A DNA stretch of 64,000 nucleotides from Promethearchaeota archaeon (GCA_019058445.1 JAHPZA010000009.1:248001-312000), one strand, 5' to 3'. Counted from the first letter of the stretch, positions 45,185-55,632 are shown. Made by a program: numbers and translations. The notes: a model not told the origin generated them from the letters alone.

Positions 45185-45910
45185 ATGGCTTTAACAACTT
45201 TGGATATTGTAAATGGCATTTTTGGTCTGTTGTTTGTTGGAATTTCAATAATTTTAGGAATAATTATTGTGTTAAAGTATTTCAAAACTAGGGATACTAA
45301 TTTTCTTTTAGTAGGATTTACTTGGATCCTACTTATTAGTGGGTGGTTCGGGACGAGCGTCTCTTTCTTAGTAGCTTTAATAACAGGTGGTGATGGCCTT
45401 TCATTAGAAATGATTTTGCTTTTGAATTTTATTCCGCTACCTATAGGTCTTGTCTTATGGACAATTGCCTTTACAAATTTCTTATATAAAGAAAAACAAG
45501 GATTAATTCTACTGTTTGTTGGTATTTATATCATCATATTTTATTCAGTTTTTCTTTATTTTATATTTACAGACCCTCTCGTAATTGCGGAGAAGATCTC
45601 ACCTGTAGATACCGCTGCAAGAAACATAGGGTTTGCAGTGTTTCTAATCATCTTTATAGCGATTTTCCTTTCTACAGGTATTAAGTTTGCGTTAGAGACT
45701 CTGAAGATTGACGATCCTGAAACGAAATTGAAAGGAAAATTACTCTTAATGGCATTTCCCTCATTTTGTATCGCTGGATTTTTAGATGCTTCAATTCCTA
45801 CAACAGCACTAACCTTAATAATCTTTAGGACAATTTTAATAATAAGTGCGGTTTTATTTTACGGGGGTTTCGTCTTACCAGAATGGATGAAGAAAATATT
45901 TTTAAAATAA
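45185..45910 (+). CDS. Seven-helix membrane protein, paralog of the 38.2-kb gene
   Basis: Protein of 241 residues with seven membrane helices. The order of loops and the closing FYGGFVLPEWMKKIF match the protein at 38172-38909. No lysine lies in the last helix. The two genes are unlinked by 6 kb and on opposite strands, so the family has more than one copy in this genome. Function unknown. Confidence 0.7.
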   Translation: MALTTLDIVNGIFGLLFVGISIILGIIIVLKYFKTRDTNFLLVGFTWILLISGWFGTSVSFLVALITGGDGLSLEMILLLNFIPLPIGLVLWTIAFTNFLYKEKQGLILLFVGIYIIIFYSVFLYFIFTDPLVIAEKISPVDTAARNIGFAVFLIIFIAIFLSTGIKFALETLKIDDPETKLKGKLLLMAFPSFCIAGFLDASIPTTALTLIIFRTILIISAVLFYGGFVLPEWMKKIFLK

Positions 45911-46260
45911 TTATTTTTACAAATCCAGAATATATAGTGGACAATGAATTATCACGAGTTATTTAGAACTCAAACCATCAACAACAATCAATTTTGAAAT
46001 TTTTCAGATAAATTTGATTTTATATTTTAAATTATTTTTTTGTTTATTTATTTTATCAGATTGTTTGAAAATTATTTCTATAAGAATATATAATCCCTAA
46101 TATAAATTATAGCAATTAATTTAATTATTTTTATTTTTACATTAAAAATTAAAAACATTTTTATATATAATGAAACTAATAGTTCTCAATAAATTAATTG
46201 AAATTCATATTCATTTACAATATCTGATTAATACAATATAGCAAATTTACTGATATTGTT
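45911..46260. other. 350-bp AT-rich intergenic region
   Basis: Very AT-rich gap of 350 bp between genes on the same strand. No open frame with coding character, repeat, tRNA or CRISPR-like spacing was seen. A TATA-like TTTTATATATAA at about 46158-46169 could be the promoter of the following NosD-like gene. Confidence 0.5.
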
Positions 46261-47457
46261 ATGTCCATCGTTTCTAATAAGGCCAATAAGAAAAATCAAA
46301 TTTATTTATTTGGAATTATCATTCTATTTGTGTTATTGGCATTTATAAAGAGTAATTTAAGCATAAATTTAATAAAAACTGACGAATTTATTGAAGCTGA
46401 CAGAGCCAATGATTTAAAGAGTCGAAAAACCTCGGGTTTTTGGGGTCCAAATGAAGTTTCCTATATTCATATTAATAATAATTGGACAGATGCAAGAAAT
46501 AACCTTCCTTGGGTTCAAGGGGGAGATGGATCATGGGATAATCCATTTTATATAGAAAATGTCACAATAGACGCGAGTGATTCACCTACGGGTAGTGGAA
46601 TTCTTATAGAAAATTCCATTGTGTATTTTAGAATTGAAAATTGTACTATTTATAATTCTGACTATGGTGAAGAATACGCAGGAATTCAATTGAGAAATAC
46701 ATACAATTCAAAAATAATTGATAATATAGTAAATGATAATAATTATCGTGGAATAGCTTTATCCAACTGTTATAACAACACAATTTTGGGAAACATAGCA
46801 AATGATAACTTTTTCAATGGAATATTTTTAGGTTCTTGTTATAATAACAATATATCAAACAACTATGCTAATTACAATAAAGAACATAGTGGGATTTTTT
46901 TATGGGGTTGCAATAATAACACTATCTCAGGAAATAACGCAAATTCTAATGTACATAACGGTATATTTTTACAATTTAGTAATTATAATAATGTTTCGGG
47001 AAACACAGCAAATTACAACCAACACGCAGGGATAGTATTGGGAAATAGTAATTATAATAATATTATCGGAAATGTTTTAATCAACAATGAATTGGGAATA
47101 GAGGAAATCGATTTATGCATAGGAAACATAATTAGAAATAATATCATTCACGATCGTGAGGATAATGGTGATGACGACGATGATGGTAATGATACTATAG
47201 AAAATGAAACTCTCTTTGTCATATTAATTATTTTTATTATTATTTCTTTAATTTGTGGAGGATTTAGTATTATAATAGGAAGGAAATCTGAAAATTTAGA
47301 TGATGAACCTAAACTTGATTCTTCTGAGTTAGAAAAGGAGAAAGTTATTGAAGAAGAATATATCCTTTGCGATTTATGTGGCGAAAAAATAAAAAAGGGT
47401 AGTGAAAAATGTTCATATTGTGGTAGTCTTCTTTTAGGAATTAGTGATGATGACTAA
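46261..47457 (+). CDS. NosD-like parallel beta-helix surface protein with cytoplasmic zinc ribbon
   Basis: Protein of 398 residues. An N-terminal signal anchor (IYLFGIIILFVLLAFI, about 15-33) leads to a right-handed beta-helix of about seven 22-23-residue coils (about 95-290), each with N-rich turns such as NNTILGNIANDN, as in NosD and pectin-lyase-like proteins. An acidic linker (DDDDDGNDTIE), a second membrane helix (about 320-342) and a C-terminal zinc ribbon (LCDLCGEKIKKGSEKCSYCG) follow. The topology would put the helix outside and the ribbon inside. Ligand unknown. Confidence 0.8.
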   Translation: MSIVSNKANKKNQIYLFGIIILFVLLAFIKSNLSINLIKTDEFIEADRANDLKSRKTSGFWGPNEVSYIHINNNWTDARNNLPWVQGGDGSWDNPFYIENVTIDASDSPTGSGILIENSIVYFRIENCTIYNSDYGEEYAGIQLRNTYNSKIIDNIVNDNNYRGIALSNCYNNTILGNIANDNFFNGIFLGSCYNNNISNNYANYNKEHSGIFLWGCNNNTISGNNANSNVHNGIFLQFSNYNNVSGNTANYNQHAGIVLGNSNYNNIIGNVLINNELGIEEIDLCIGNIIRNNIIHDREDNGDDDDDGNDTIENETLFVILIIFIIISLICGGFSIIIGRKSENLDDEPKLDSSELEKEKVIEEEYILCDLCGEKIKKGSEKCSYCGSLLLGISDDD

Positions 47458-47828
47458 CCTTTCAAAATTTTATTGTAATTACTATTTATTATAAATTTTC
47501 GTAGAAAATCTGAAGTAAATCCCTAAATATGGTCAAATTTAGTTAAAATTGATAGCAGAGAAAGAAGAGATTGATTAGGTATTATTTCCGATTTTGATCA
47601 ATGGTTTCATTTTGTGCAAAATAGTAAAGATTATAAAATAATTTAAGTTATATTCGAAATGGAGCTTATTTAACATTGAATTAAAATTTGTGCTAAATCT
47701 GGCATATTTATGCTCCTAAATCAATGAAAATAAAGGATTTTAACTTTTTTGATGAATTCCATAATTAAATAAAAAGAGTATCTTTATTATGATTATTTAT
47801 TTCATTAATTTTTTAACAACTATTCAGC
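47458..47828. other. 371-bp intergenic region between convergent genes
   Basis: AT-rich gap between convergent genes. No coding frame, tRNA or repeat was found. A GGAGC...GCTCC inverted pair near 47662 and 47710 is too short and too far apart to mean much. Confidence 0.5.
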
Positions 47829-50294
47829 TTAGTTAAGTATCATTAACTTTCTCTTATGAGGTACAGATACTTTTTCAACAAAATCAAAAGAAATATCCAC
47901 TTCTCTCGCAACATCAATTAAGGCTTTTGGAGATTGGTGAAAAAAGCAAACTTCTTTCGGTTCAAGACTTTTAATCATTTCTCGTAATTGTGTGCGATCG
48001 CCATGAAGTTTAATCTTTATTTGGGGAGCAAAGGAATTTATTAGTAATGCCCGAAATGGCATTTTCCAGGTCTCAGAAAAAGTAATTTCTTTTACATCTG
48101 ATTTATCTTCTGGATCAGGAGGGGTTATTAACTCCAATCCCGGTTCTTCATGGATAGCCCCTGATAGAAATACCATATTATGGGGATTCCTCCCGATTAT
48201 ATTTATGATATTTCTTATGATTCCATATGAGAGATCGGGAGGATGAGAAATGATGATATTATTTTTTTTGCGTAAAAAATCCAGATCATTAATGTCGAAC
48301 CATCTAAACTTAATAGAATTGAATGGATTTGCTTTATCGCGGATTAAGCGAGATATCGGACCATAAATATATTCATATCTATGATTAATGACTTGGATAT
48401 TCTTTCGAACCATTTGATCAACATAAATATTAGGTCTTTTCTTGTAATCTTTTTTCAATTGGAGCTTTCTAAAATATCTCCAAAAAATAAGCATGAATGT
48501 TATTGCTAAGCTCGATGGATCCGCACCTATTAAGCTATTATCTTCATATTCTGCCTTCTGCTCCAAAAACAATATGAGACTATGAAACTGATCCGAGATA
48601 TTGCCGAAATCTTCTTGAGCGCTTGAGGCATCTATTAACAAAAAATCGATTGGACGGGAAATCTGTTCTAAAAATCTTCTGGTACCTGCAAATGGTGTAA
48701 TGTCATAATAAGTATAATCTCCAGTAAATAAAAAGCGAAAATTCTGCACTTTAGCTAACATCATTAGCGCTCCCGGCATGTGTCCAGCATGGTAAAATGA
48801 TAAATAACATCCTTTATCCTTGAATTCAATCTTATCCCCGTTTTCCACATAAATTACATTTCGAACAATATTTACATAGTCTTGATCTTCGATCTCTTCT
48901 TGACTCTCTTGCTTTAAATATTCAGAATCTCTTAAGATATATAAATCCAAGGTAATTCTTGAGCATAAAATAGGTACTTCTGGATTTAATTTAATAAACT
49001 CTTTTACTCCAGAGATATGATCAAAATGACTATGCGAAATAAAGATTGCATCTATTTTTGGTTTATAGGATAGCTCTTTATTATTACCAGTATTCGAACC
49101 ATTTTTTTCTTCAATTTTTATAATTTTTTCATCCTTGCTCATTTCAGTTTCATCATGTTCATCAGCTTTTTCTTCCAAAGTAAGTTCAAGATCTTGAATG
49201 CTCTGAGATTCGGGTGGCTTTTCCTCTTCATTTAAAAACTCAGTTATTATTTTCCTAGTATCCTTACTATCTGCTATTATTTGATCGAAATTGGTTTTAT
49301 AGGTTTCAATATATTCAAAATATTCTTCTGTTATCCCACAGTCCAATAATATGTTTAACTTACCTAGTCCTAAAATTAGAGAATTATGATTTGGTTTCAG
49401 AGCAATCGGATAAAGACTCACTCTAATTTTTTCATCGGTGCCAATTCCATTCTTAAGGGATATCTCTTTAAAATAGTTTTCGTCAAATTTTCTTTCAATC
49501 TTGTCGACAGCAACTGAAACTTCACTTTTCCCGACTGGTACACCTGTAATATAGAAGTACCATCCATATAAATTGACCAATTTATCTAAATTATCATACA
49601 TTTTATCTCCGATTAGAGATTTTACAACAATTACCTTCTCCTGCATGTAATAAATAATTTTAGCTATGGAATTTTTTTCTTTATGGGGAATATCCTCATT
49701 TTTAAGAAAGAAATCATCTAAAACTTCTTTAATTGGTTTTTGTGGAATTTTTTTTGATTTTATCTTTTTAAAATACTTAAAATATTCTTTTGTCTTATAC
49801 AACGGTCGCATATTTTCTTTTTGTTTAAGAATAATATTCGTATTATCGAATTGATAATTCTCTACTTTGATAGTGTTCTCTTCTTTCCTCAACTTTTTTT
49901 CAGATTTTTTGGATTTTCTGGATTTTATTGGTTTTTTTTCTTTGAAACGTTTATCAGATTCAGACACAAAAAAAAACCATCCATATGCTTTAACTAGTTT
50001 ATCCCGATTCCAAATTATATCTCTCCCGGTTTTCGTGATGGCAACAATTACACGATCCTTTAGAGAATATAATATTTTTTGTATGGAGTTCTTTACTTTT
50101 GAGTTTATTATTTTATTTTCATTGGAAAAAAAGTGAATTAATACTTCTTTAATATCTTTTTGAGGAATTTTTTGCTCTTCCATTAATTTCAATTTTTGAT
50201 TATAAGACTTAATTTTAAAAGAGGATCCTAATTTCGTTAATTCTTCTATTGAAATTGAGCGATCATTAATTTTAAATTCCTCTTTTATCATCAA
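47829..50294 (-). CDS. Beta-CASP metallo-beta-lactamase RNase-like protein with duplicated N-terminal domain
   Basis: Protein of 821 residues. Residues 44-112 and 184-252 are two copies of an unrecognised unit with IPQK-IKEVL-FF and KxVKAYGWFF-type ends. The MBL domain begins near 290: LILGLGKLNILLDCG and, after an acidic insert of about 90 residues, HSHFDH (about 418), FTGDYTY and YHAGHMPGA. A beta-CASP region with a late HGDRTQLREMI and FFHQSP follows. Such enzymes are CPSF73-type endonucleases or 5'-3' exonucleases in RNA processing. Here the N-terminal duplication replaces the KH domains of archaeal CPSF1, so the target could differ. Confidence 0.83.
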   Translation of the reverse strand: MMIKEEFKINDRSISIEELTKLGSSFKIKSYNQKLKLMEEQKIPQKDIKEVLIHFFSNENKIINSKVKNSIQKILYSLKDRVIVAITKTGRDIIWNRDKLVKAYGWFFFVSESDKRFKEKKPIKSRKSKKSEKKLRKEENTIKVENYQFDNTNIILKQKENMRPLYKTKEYFKYFKKIKSKKIPQKPIKEVLDDFFLKNEDIPHKEKNSIAKIIYYMQEKVIVVKSLIGDKMYDNLDKLVNLYGWYFYITGVPVGKSEVSVAVDKIERKFDENYFKEISLKNGIGTDEKIRVSLYPIALKPNHNSLILGLGKLNILLDCGITEEYFEYIETYKTNFDQIIADSKDTRKIITEFLNEEEKPPESQSIQDLELTLEEKADEHDETEMSKDEKIIKIEEKNGSNTGNNKELSYKPKIDAIFISHSHFDHISGVKEFIKLNPEVPILCSRITLDLYILRDSEYLKQESQEEIEDQDYVNIVRNVIYVENGDKIEFKDKGCYLSFYHAGHMPGALMMLAKVQNFRFLFTGDYTYYDITPFAGTRRFLEQISRPIDFLLIDASSAQEDFGNISDQFHSLILFLEQKAEYEDNSLIGADPSSLAITFMLIFWRYFRKLQLKKDYKKRPNIYVDQMVRKNIQVINHRYEYIYGPISRLIRDKANPFNSIKFRWFDINDLDFLRKKNNIIISHPPDLSYGIIRNIINIIGRNPHNMVFLSGAIHEEPGLELITPPDPEDKSDVKEITFSETWKMPFRALLINSFAPQIKIKLHGDRTQLREMIKSLEPKEVCFFHQSPKALIDVAREVDISFDFVEKVSVPHKRKLMILN

Positions 50295-50523
50295 TTAATG
50301 CAAATTTTCGATACAAAAAATTCTTACGATTTTTCTAAAAATCAATTTTTCAAATTTAAACGTAAATTTAAGTTATTTAAAAAATGCATGTATTATCATT
50401 ATTTTTTTGTTGTTCTTAATTTATAATTTATTTTCTATTGATTTGCATAACTTTAAAAATACGTAATGCATTATTGTTTGATTTTCGAATAAAATTTAAG
50501 TTTAAAAATAGCAAGTATAGCTG

Positions 50524-51678
50524 ATGGTAGAAATGGAAATGTATAATCCCCTTTTTATGAGTATTTTTCAAATCTTTTTATCTATATTAGCTGCTGTTTC
50601 ATTTGGATTAGCGTGCAGAAAAAGAAAAGATTTATTATTTTGGTTTTATGGAGTTATTTTTCTGTGTGTAGGTGTGTTATTAATGGGTCTTGAAATGATA
50701 TACAGTATTGATCTTTTTGAGTTAGTATCTTATATATTTTGTTTAGTCGCCTCTGTAGTAATCTTTGTAAGTGTTGCCAAAGAATATTATGAAATTTTCA
50801 TGAAGAGCAATGTAAAAACGAAGATCTCAAAATTAAAATATTTAGCAGCAACTACAATAAGTACTTTTGAAATATTAATGATTGGAGTTATTGGTTTTAT
50901 GCTAATCATTACTATGTTAACGGTATTTATGTTATTTCGTATTTATTTACGAAATAAAACATTAACCCATGCATTTATGAGTATGGTATTATTAGGGGCT
51001 TGGTTAACAACAATACTTTTGTTGTTAGATTATTTATTTAATGTACCTAGTACAAGAGAAATTAGTTCAGAAACAACGACAGTTTTTCTTGTAATTTTGA
51101 CGGCTACAGGTATAGTTGCAGTTCTTGAGCATAAAATTACAAGAACAAATTTATTTTTAAAAGATGTGATTAATACTTCCCAAGAATCTAGTGTAAATGT
51201 TGCTTCTATGGCAATAGAATTATCTGCAAGTGCAAGTGAAGTTAATTCTGCATCGGAAGAAATTGCTTCACAAACTCAGGAGATGGCTGTAACTACACAA
51301 AAAATATTTGATTCCTCTTATGAGATTCAGAGAATTATGGAATTACTTGTCAATATCTCAGAACAAACTAATTTACTTGCATTAAATGCGAGTATTGAAG
51401 CAGGAAGAGCAGGTATCGAAGGACGAGGTTTTGCGGTTGTAGCAAAAGAAGTAAGAAATTTAGCTGAAGAATCAAGAAAAGTGGTTTCAAACTCTGGAGT
51501 AAAAATAAATGAAATTCTTGAGAAAATTCGTGATACTACATTTGTAATGCAAACCATAAGTTCTTCTGCTGAGGAACAAACATCCTCAATGGAAGAGATA
51601 AATAATACAGCTAATAAATTAGGTTTAATTGCTGAAGAATTAAAAAAATCTCTGACTCATGCATCAGTCTTCAACTAA
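50524..51678 (+). CDS. Chemoreceptor-like protein: membrane domain plus MCP signalling domain
   Basis: Protein of 384 residues. The N-terminal 210 residues hold six or so membrane helices in place of the usual extracellular ligand domain, with no HAMP visible. The C-terminal part is an MCP coiled coil with the hairpin tip [18 protein letters not shown] and [18 protein letters not shown] near 281-318. It should bind CheA/CheW, but no che genes lie in the window. Sensing might occur inside the membrane. Confidence 0.85.
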   Translation: MVEMEMYNPLFMSIFQIFLSILAAVSFGLACRKRKDLLFWFYGVIFLCVGVLLMGLEMIYSIDLFELVSYIFCLVASVVIFVSVAKEYYEIFMKSNVKTKISKLKYLAATTISTFEILMIGVIGFMLIITMLTVFMLFRIYLRNKTLTHAFMSMVLLGAWLTTILLLLDYLFNVPSTREISSETTTVFLVILTATGIVAVLEHKITRTNLFLKDVINTSQESSVNVASMAIELSASASEVNSASEEIASQTQEMAVTTQKIFDSSYEIQRIMELLVNISEQTNLLALNASIEAGRAGIEGRGFAVVAKEVRNLAEESRKVVSNSGVKINEILEKIRDTTFVMQTISSSAEEQTSSMEEINNTANKLGLIAEELKKSLTHASVFN

Positions 51679-51847
51679 AATATCAATTCCATATATAATA
51701 CAAAATATAAGATAAAAAAGAATAATTTTATAGAATTCTTATAAATTCTTTAAAACGACTAAACATCGTTTATTATTTTCTGTTAATACTTGTTAAGCCT
51801 TTTGATATAAAAGAAAAAATTAAGTTTATTCCATAATTTAACAAGTT

Positions 51848-53335
51848 ATGAATTATCATTTCCTACACGACTTTTTATATCCAAATAGCATTGCGTTCTA
51901 TGGTGCAAATAATAAAGGAACCGGAATTGCTTCGTTTCAGGTAATAAATTTAATATTATCCAAATACAGGGGTAAGGTCTTTCCAATTCATTTAAATTTA
52001 GATTCTGTTATGGGCTATAAAGCTTATAGATCTATATCTGAGCTTCCAGAAGTCCCAGACTTAGTCATAATATATTTACCTCCAAAAATCGTGCCAGAAA
52101 TTTTTCGAGAATGTGGAGAAAAAGGAGTTAAAAGAATTATCATAGTTTCCGGAGGATTTAGAGAGATGATTGGAGATCGAAAGAATATATATACAGAGCA
52201 AATAAGTCAAATTGCTGAAAAATATGGTATACGCTTTATTGGGCCAAATTGTTTAGGTTTTTACAATAATTGGATTTATCCTGAGGATGATACAGTTGCC
52301 TTAAATACATCAATTTGGGAAAAATTAAAACGAGGCAAGTTTTCAATAGCATCTCAAAGTGGCACTCTTTCAAGTCATATCTGGTTCGACCCTGAATACA
52401 TCGATATGGGCTTAAGCAGATCACTTTCAATTGGAAATGAAGCGAATATTGATATTGTAGATTGCTTAGAATATTTAAAAGAAGATGATAAGACAGAAGT
52501 TATAGGCTTGTACATAGAAGAAATTAAGCGTGGAAAAAGATTTTTTGAATTGGCGACAGAGATTAGTCCTAATAAGCCAATAATCGCAATTTATCTTGGT
52601 GGCACAGAAGCAGCAGAAAGGGCTGTGAGAAGCCATACAGGTTCAATTGCGGGGAATTCTAAAATTTACAGCGCTGTTTTTAAAAAGGCAGGAATAATTA
52701 AGACCGAATTGGTTGAGGAATTTTTAGATATCGCTATGGTGTTATCTAAAGGAGTCTTGCCAAAAGGTAGGCGAGTTGGAGTTATAACTAATTCGGGAGG
52801 GCCAGGCGCAATGATAGCTAATCACGCAGAAAAGGTTGGTTTAAAAATTCCAGAGTTTAGTGAATCATTGCAGGTAAAATTAAAATCTATGACTTCACAC
52901 ACCGCAAGTACTCGTAACCCTTTAGACAGTACATTTGATATGAATCTGATCAATTACTACATAAATTTACCCAAAGCAGTAATGAAATCTGGAGAAGTCG
53001 ACCTTATTTTCATGTATGGGGTATTTGGGTATCATGATGTTTTAGGTAAATATCTAAATAATGAAAGGATTGCACACTCAATTGACATGACGCAGGAATT
53101 TTTAAAAATTAAAGGCAATCTAGAGGATATATTGATTAGACCTACCTTAAAATTATCAAAAAGATTATCAATTCCAATTATTTACATAAATCCCGAAAAC
53201 TATTCTAGCCCCTGGTCAATTAGTATTAAAGAATGTGGGGGTACGTTATTTCAATTTTGGGATCGCCCCGTAAGAGTCATGGCCAAAATATGTGAGTATG
53301 CAGCGTATAAGCAGAAAAATTCTATAGGAAACTAA
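51848..53335 (+). CDS. ADP-forming acyl-CoA synthetase alpha-subunit-like protein
   Basis: Protein of 495 residues with the CoA-binding and succinyl-CoA-ligase-like domains of ADP-forming acetyl-CoA synthetases (AcdA type). Features include IAFYGANNKGTGIASFQV (CoA-binding start), GPNCLGFYN, SQSGTLSSHI and RSHTGSIAGN with the His that is phosphorylated. ATP-grasp (beta) domain is not part of this protein and no beta gene is adjacent. It would convert acyl-CoA to acid with ATP formation; the acyl group cannot be told. Confidence 0.85.
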   Translation: MNYHFLHDFLYPNSIAFYGANNKGTGIASFQVINLILSKYRGKVFPIHLNLDSVMGYKAYRSISELPEVPDLVIIYLPPKIVPEIFRECGEKGVKRIIIVSGGFREMIGDRKNIYTEQISQIAEKYGIRFIGPNCLGFYNNWIYPEDDTVALNTSIWEKLKRGKFSIASQSGTLSSHIWFDPEYIDMGLSRSLSIGNEANIDIVDCLEYLKEDDKTEVIGLYIEEIKRGKRFFELATEISPNKPIIAIYLGGTEAAERAVRSHTGSIAGNSKIYSAVFKKAGIIKTELVEEFLDIAMVLSKGVLPKGRRVGVITNSGGPGAMIANHAEKVGLKIPEFSESLQVKLKSMTSHTASTRNPLDSTFDMNLINYYINLPKAVMKSGEVDLIFMYGVFGYHDVLGKYLNNERIAHSIDMTQEFLKIKGNLEDILIRPTLKLSKRLSIPIIYINPENYSSPWSISIKECGGTLFQFWDRPVRVMAKICEYAAYKQKNSIGN

Positions 53336-53339
53336 TTAT

Positions 53340-54275
53340 TTAAGGTAATTTATTTAATTTACTCATAAAAATTGACGCATCTTTAAGAGTTAATGCTAAT
53401 CCTTGCATTAAATTAACATATTTTTTAGCAAAATAAATTTTCCCCTCGAATTTAGGATTATTCTTAATTTCATCAAGGTTAAGAATAACAGATTTCGAAA
53501 CACTAATGCCTAAAGAGTCAATATAGACCGTATCACCATCCTGAAATGAGGAAATATAGTTCACCTTAGAGTGGATCCAATAATCGCTTAATGGTTGTTC
53601 TATTTTTATATCTTTTTTAACTAATTTTTCTTTAGGTCTTTCCAATTTATTAATTTTTTCAATTAAATTTTCTAAATAACTATTAGCTTCATTTAAATTA
53701 ACCTTAGAAGACAATAGTAAAATAAGATTTAAGGATATCTCTTTAAGTTGAAAAACCCTTGAAATTACTTTTTGTTCATTTTCCAATAAAAATATTGTTA
53801 GTTTTACGTTAATTTTTTGGTTTTTCTCCTGATTTTCCATATGATTTGCCATAACTAGAAAGATATCATCCGGCAAAGAAGAATACATAACTTTTCCTTC
53901 TAAATTAAATATTGCTCCTCCTAAAATCTCTTTATCTATGAGTGATTCTCTTAAAATTTCTACAATATTTTTTATTAATTGGGATAAAGTATATGTTATT
54001 ATACCTTCCTTATCCTTAGCTTCACTTTCATAGAATTCTATTTTGGTAATTTCGAAATCGGCATTTTGGTATGCTCTTACGTTGAAATCTTTATCGATAA
54101 ATGCTTGAAAGCTGTGTTTGCATACAAATTCAGAAGGAATTGAAATGGTTGTTAGATGTTCACTTCGTTTAGTCAATTCCATAGGAATTTTTAAGAATTT
54201 CTCTTTTCCGCATCTCGGACATACTAATCTGATTTTTACGTAATTTTCTCTGAAAATCTCATCCTCGGATAGCAT
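53340..54275 (-). CDS. Zinc-motif protein with roadblock-like domain
   Basis: Protein of 311 residues. The N-terminus has CPRCGKEK and, after about 30 residues, CKHSFQAF, a CxxC...CxH zinc motif. A middle region (about 115-215: GGAIFNLEGKVMYSSLPDDIFLVMANHME... FLLENEQKVISRVFQL) reads like a roadblock/LC7 unit, and a helical C-terminus follows. Roadblock modules bind small GTPases in Asgards. The assignment is by pattern; convergent with the acyl-CoA synthetase gene. Confidence 0.65.
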   Translation of the reverse strand: MLSEDEIFRENYVKIRLVCPRCGKEKFLKIPMELTKRSEHLTTISIPSEFVCKHSFQAFIDKDFNVRAYQNADFEITKIEFYESEAKDKEGIITYTLSQLIKNIVEILRESLIDKEILGGAIFNLEGKVMYSSLPDDIFLVMANHMENQEKNQKINVKLTIFLLENEQKVISRVFQLKEISLNLILLLSSKVNLNEANSYLENLIEKINKLERPKEKLVKKDIKIEQPLSDYWIHSKVNYISSFQDGDTVYIDSLGISVSKSVILNLDEIKNNPKFEGKIYFAKKYVNLMQGLALTLKDASIFMSKLNKLP

Positions 54276-54435
54276 AGAAGACTTTGGTTAGATCTGATAA
54301 TTAAAAACTTAATTGAATAATGGTAAAACTTATTTAAATATCTTCACAGTCTTAGGTTATTAAATTTGTTATACAATTCAGTCATAAAATGATTTACTTA
54401 TGATGAAGATCAGATTTACAAACATTATTAAACTT

Positions 54436-55632
54436 TTACTTTACTCCTTTTTTTAGAGGAGACATTTTTCTTAATCGTTCGATTACATTCGGTAATTTCT
54501 CAAAAAAATACTCAATATCCTCTTCAGTTGTAAATCTCCCTATAGTTGCTCTCATTGAGCCATGTGCCTCCTCAGGTCTTAATCCGATTGCCAATAAGAC
54601 ATGGGAAGGATCTAAAGATTTGGAAGAACAAGCTGAGCCTGTGGAAACTCCAATCCCATCCATATCCAAATCCAAAACGATAGATTCTCCTTCTATATAT
54701 TTAAAACTTATATTTACATTATTAGGGAGGCGTTGTGTAGGATGCCCGTTTAAAGATGAATCCTCAATATTTTCTAAAATCCAATTAATAATTGTATCTC
54801 GTAATTTAATTTGGCGATTTGCTTCTTCATTCATTTCTCCTTTTGCTAATTCAACAGCTTTTGCAAAACCTGCGATAAGAGGTACAGCAACAGTACTAGG
54901 ACGCATATCTTTTTCATGCCCTCCACCCCACATAATTGGACTCACATACTTTCCAATGCCTTTTTTAATACCCTTATTCTTCATGTACAATAGTCCAATT
55001 CCTTTCGGACCATATAGCTTATGTGAACTGGCTGATAATAAGTCAATATTCATTTCTTCGACATCTATTGGAACTTTTCCAAATGCTTGAACTGCATCAG
55101 TATGAAAAATAATATCATGCGTTTTAGCAATAGCACCAATTTCTCTTATAGGCTCAATCGTTCCAATCTCATTATTGGCAAACATAATGCTTATTAAAAT
55201 GGTCTCATTCGTAATGGCTTTCTCCAAATCTTCGGGACTTATTAAACCATATTTATCTACCGGTAACCATGTCACTTTAAATCCGTCTTTTTCCCACTGC
55301 TTACACGGATTTTCTACCGCGTGATGTTCGATTGAAGATGTAATGATATGCCTCCCTCGATTCATATTTTTTAATACTACCCCGGTTATCGCTATATTAT
55401 CCGCCTCCGTCCCTGATGATGTAAAAATAATATCCTGTTTGTTAGCATTAATCAGACCTGCTATAGATTTTCTCGATTTCTCTAATAATTGTCCCGCTTT
55501 TTGACCAATTGAATGTAGACTTGAAGAATTTCCGTATGTTTCTTTAAAATGTTTATTAACTTCGTCTATAACACGGGGATCCATAGGAGTTGTAGCAGCG
55601 TTGTCTAAATATACATATTTAGTGTCAGTCAT
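54436..55632 (-). CDS. iscS: Cysteine desulfurase (IscS/NifS type)
   Basis: Protein of 398 residues with VYLDNAATTPMDPRV at the N-terminus, SSHKLYGPKGIG holding the PLP lysine near 207, and STGSACSSKSLDPSHVL with the catalytic cysteine near 331. It removes sulfur from cysteine for Fe-S assembly or tRNA thiolation. Its iscU-like scaffold is about 11 kb away rather than adjacent. AGGTTTATTTT precedes the ATG. Divergent from the archaeoflavoprotein gene. Confidence 0.93.
   Translation of the reverse strand: MTDTKYVYLDNAATTPMDPRVIDEVNKHFKETYGNSSSLHSIGQKAGQLLEKSRKSIAGLINANKQDIIFTSSGTEADNIAITGVVLKNMNRGRHIITSSIEHHAVENPCKQWEKDGFKVTWLPVDKYGLISPEDLEKAITNETILISIMFANNEIGTIEPIREIGAIAKTHDIIFHTDAVQAFGKVPIDVEEMNIDLLSASSHKLYGPKGIGLLYMKNKGIKKGIGKYVSPIMWGGGHEKDMRPSTVAVPLIAGFAKAVELAKGEMNEEANRQIKLRDTIINWILENIEDSSLNGHPTQRLPNNVNISFKYIEGESIVLDLDMDGIGVSTGSACSSKSLDPSHVLLAIGLRPEEAHGSMRATIGRFTTEEDIEYFFEKLPNVIERLRKMSPLKKGVK

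Noticed and set aside
47640..47715. GGAGC/GCTCC inverted pair in the 47.5-kb gap as an RNA structure
   Set aside because: Five-base arms nearly 50 bp apart in AT-rich DNA are expected by chance.
54620..55090. 156-codon plus-strand frame inside the cysteine desulfurase
   Set aside because: Antisense shadow of a clearly identified gene.
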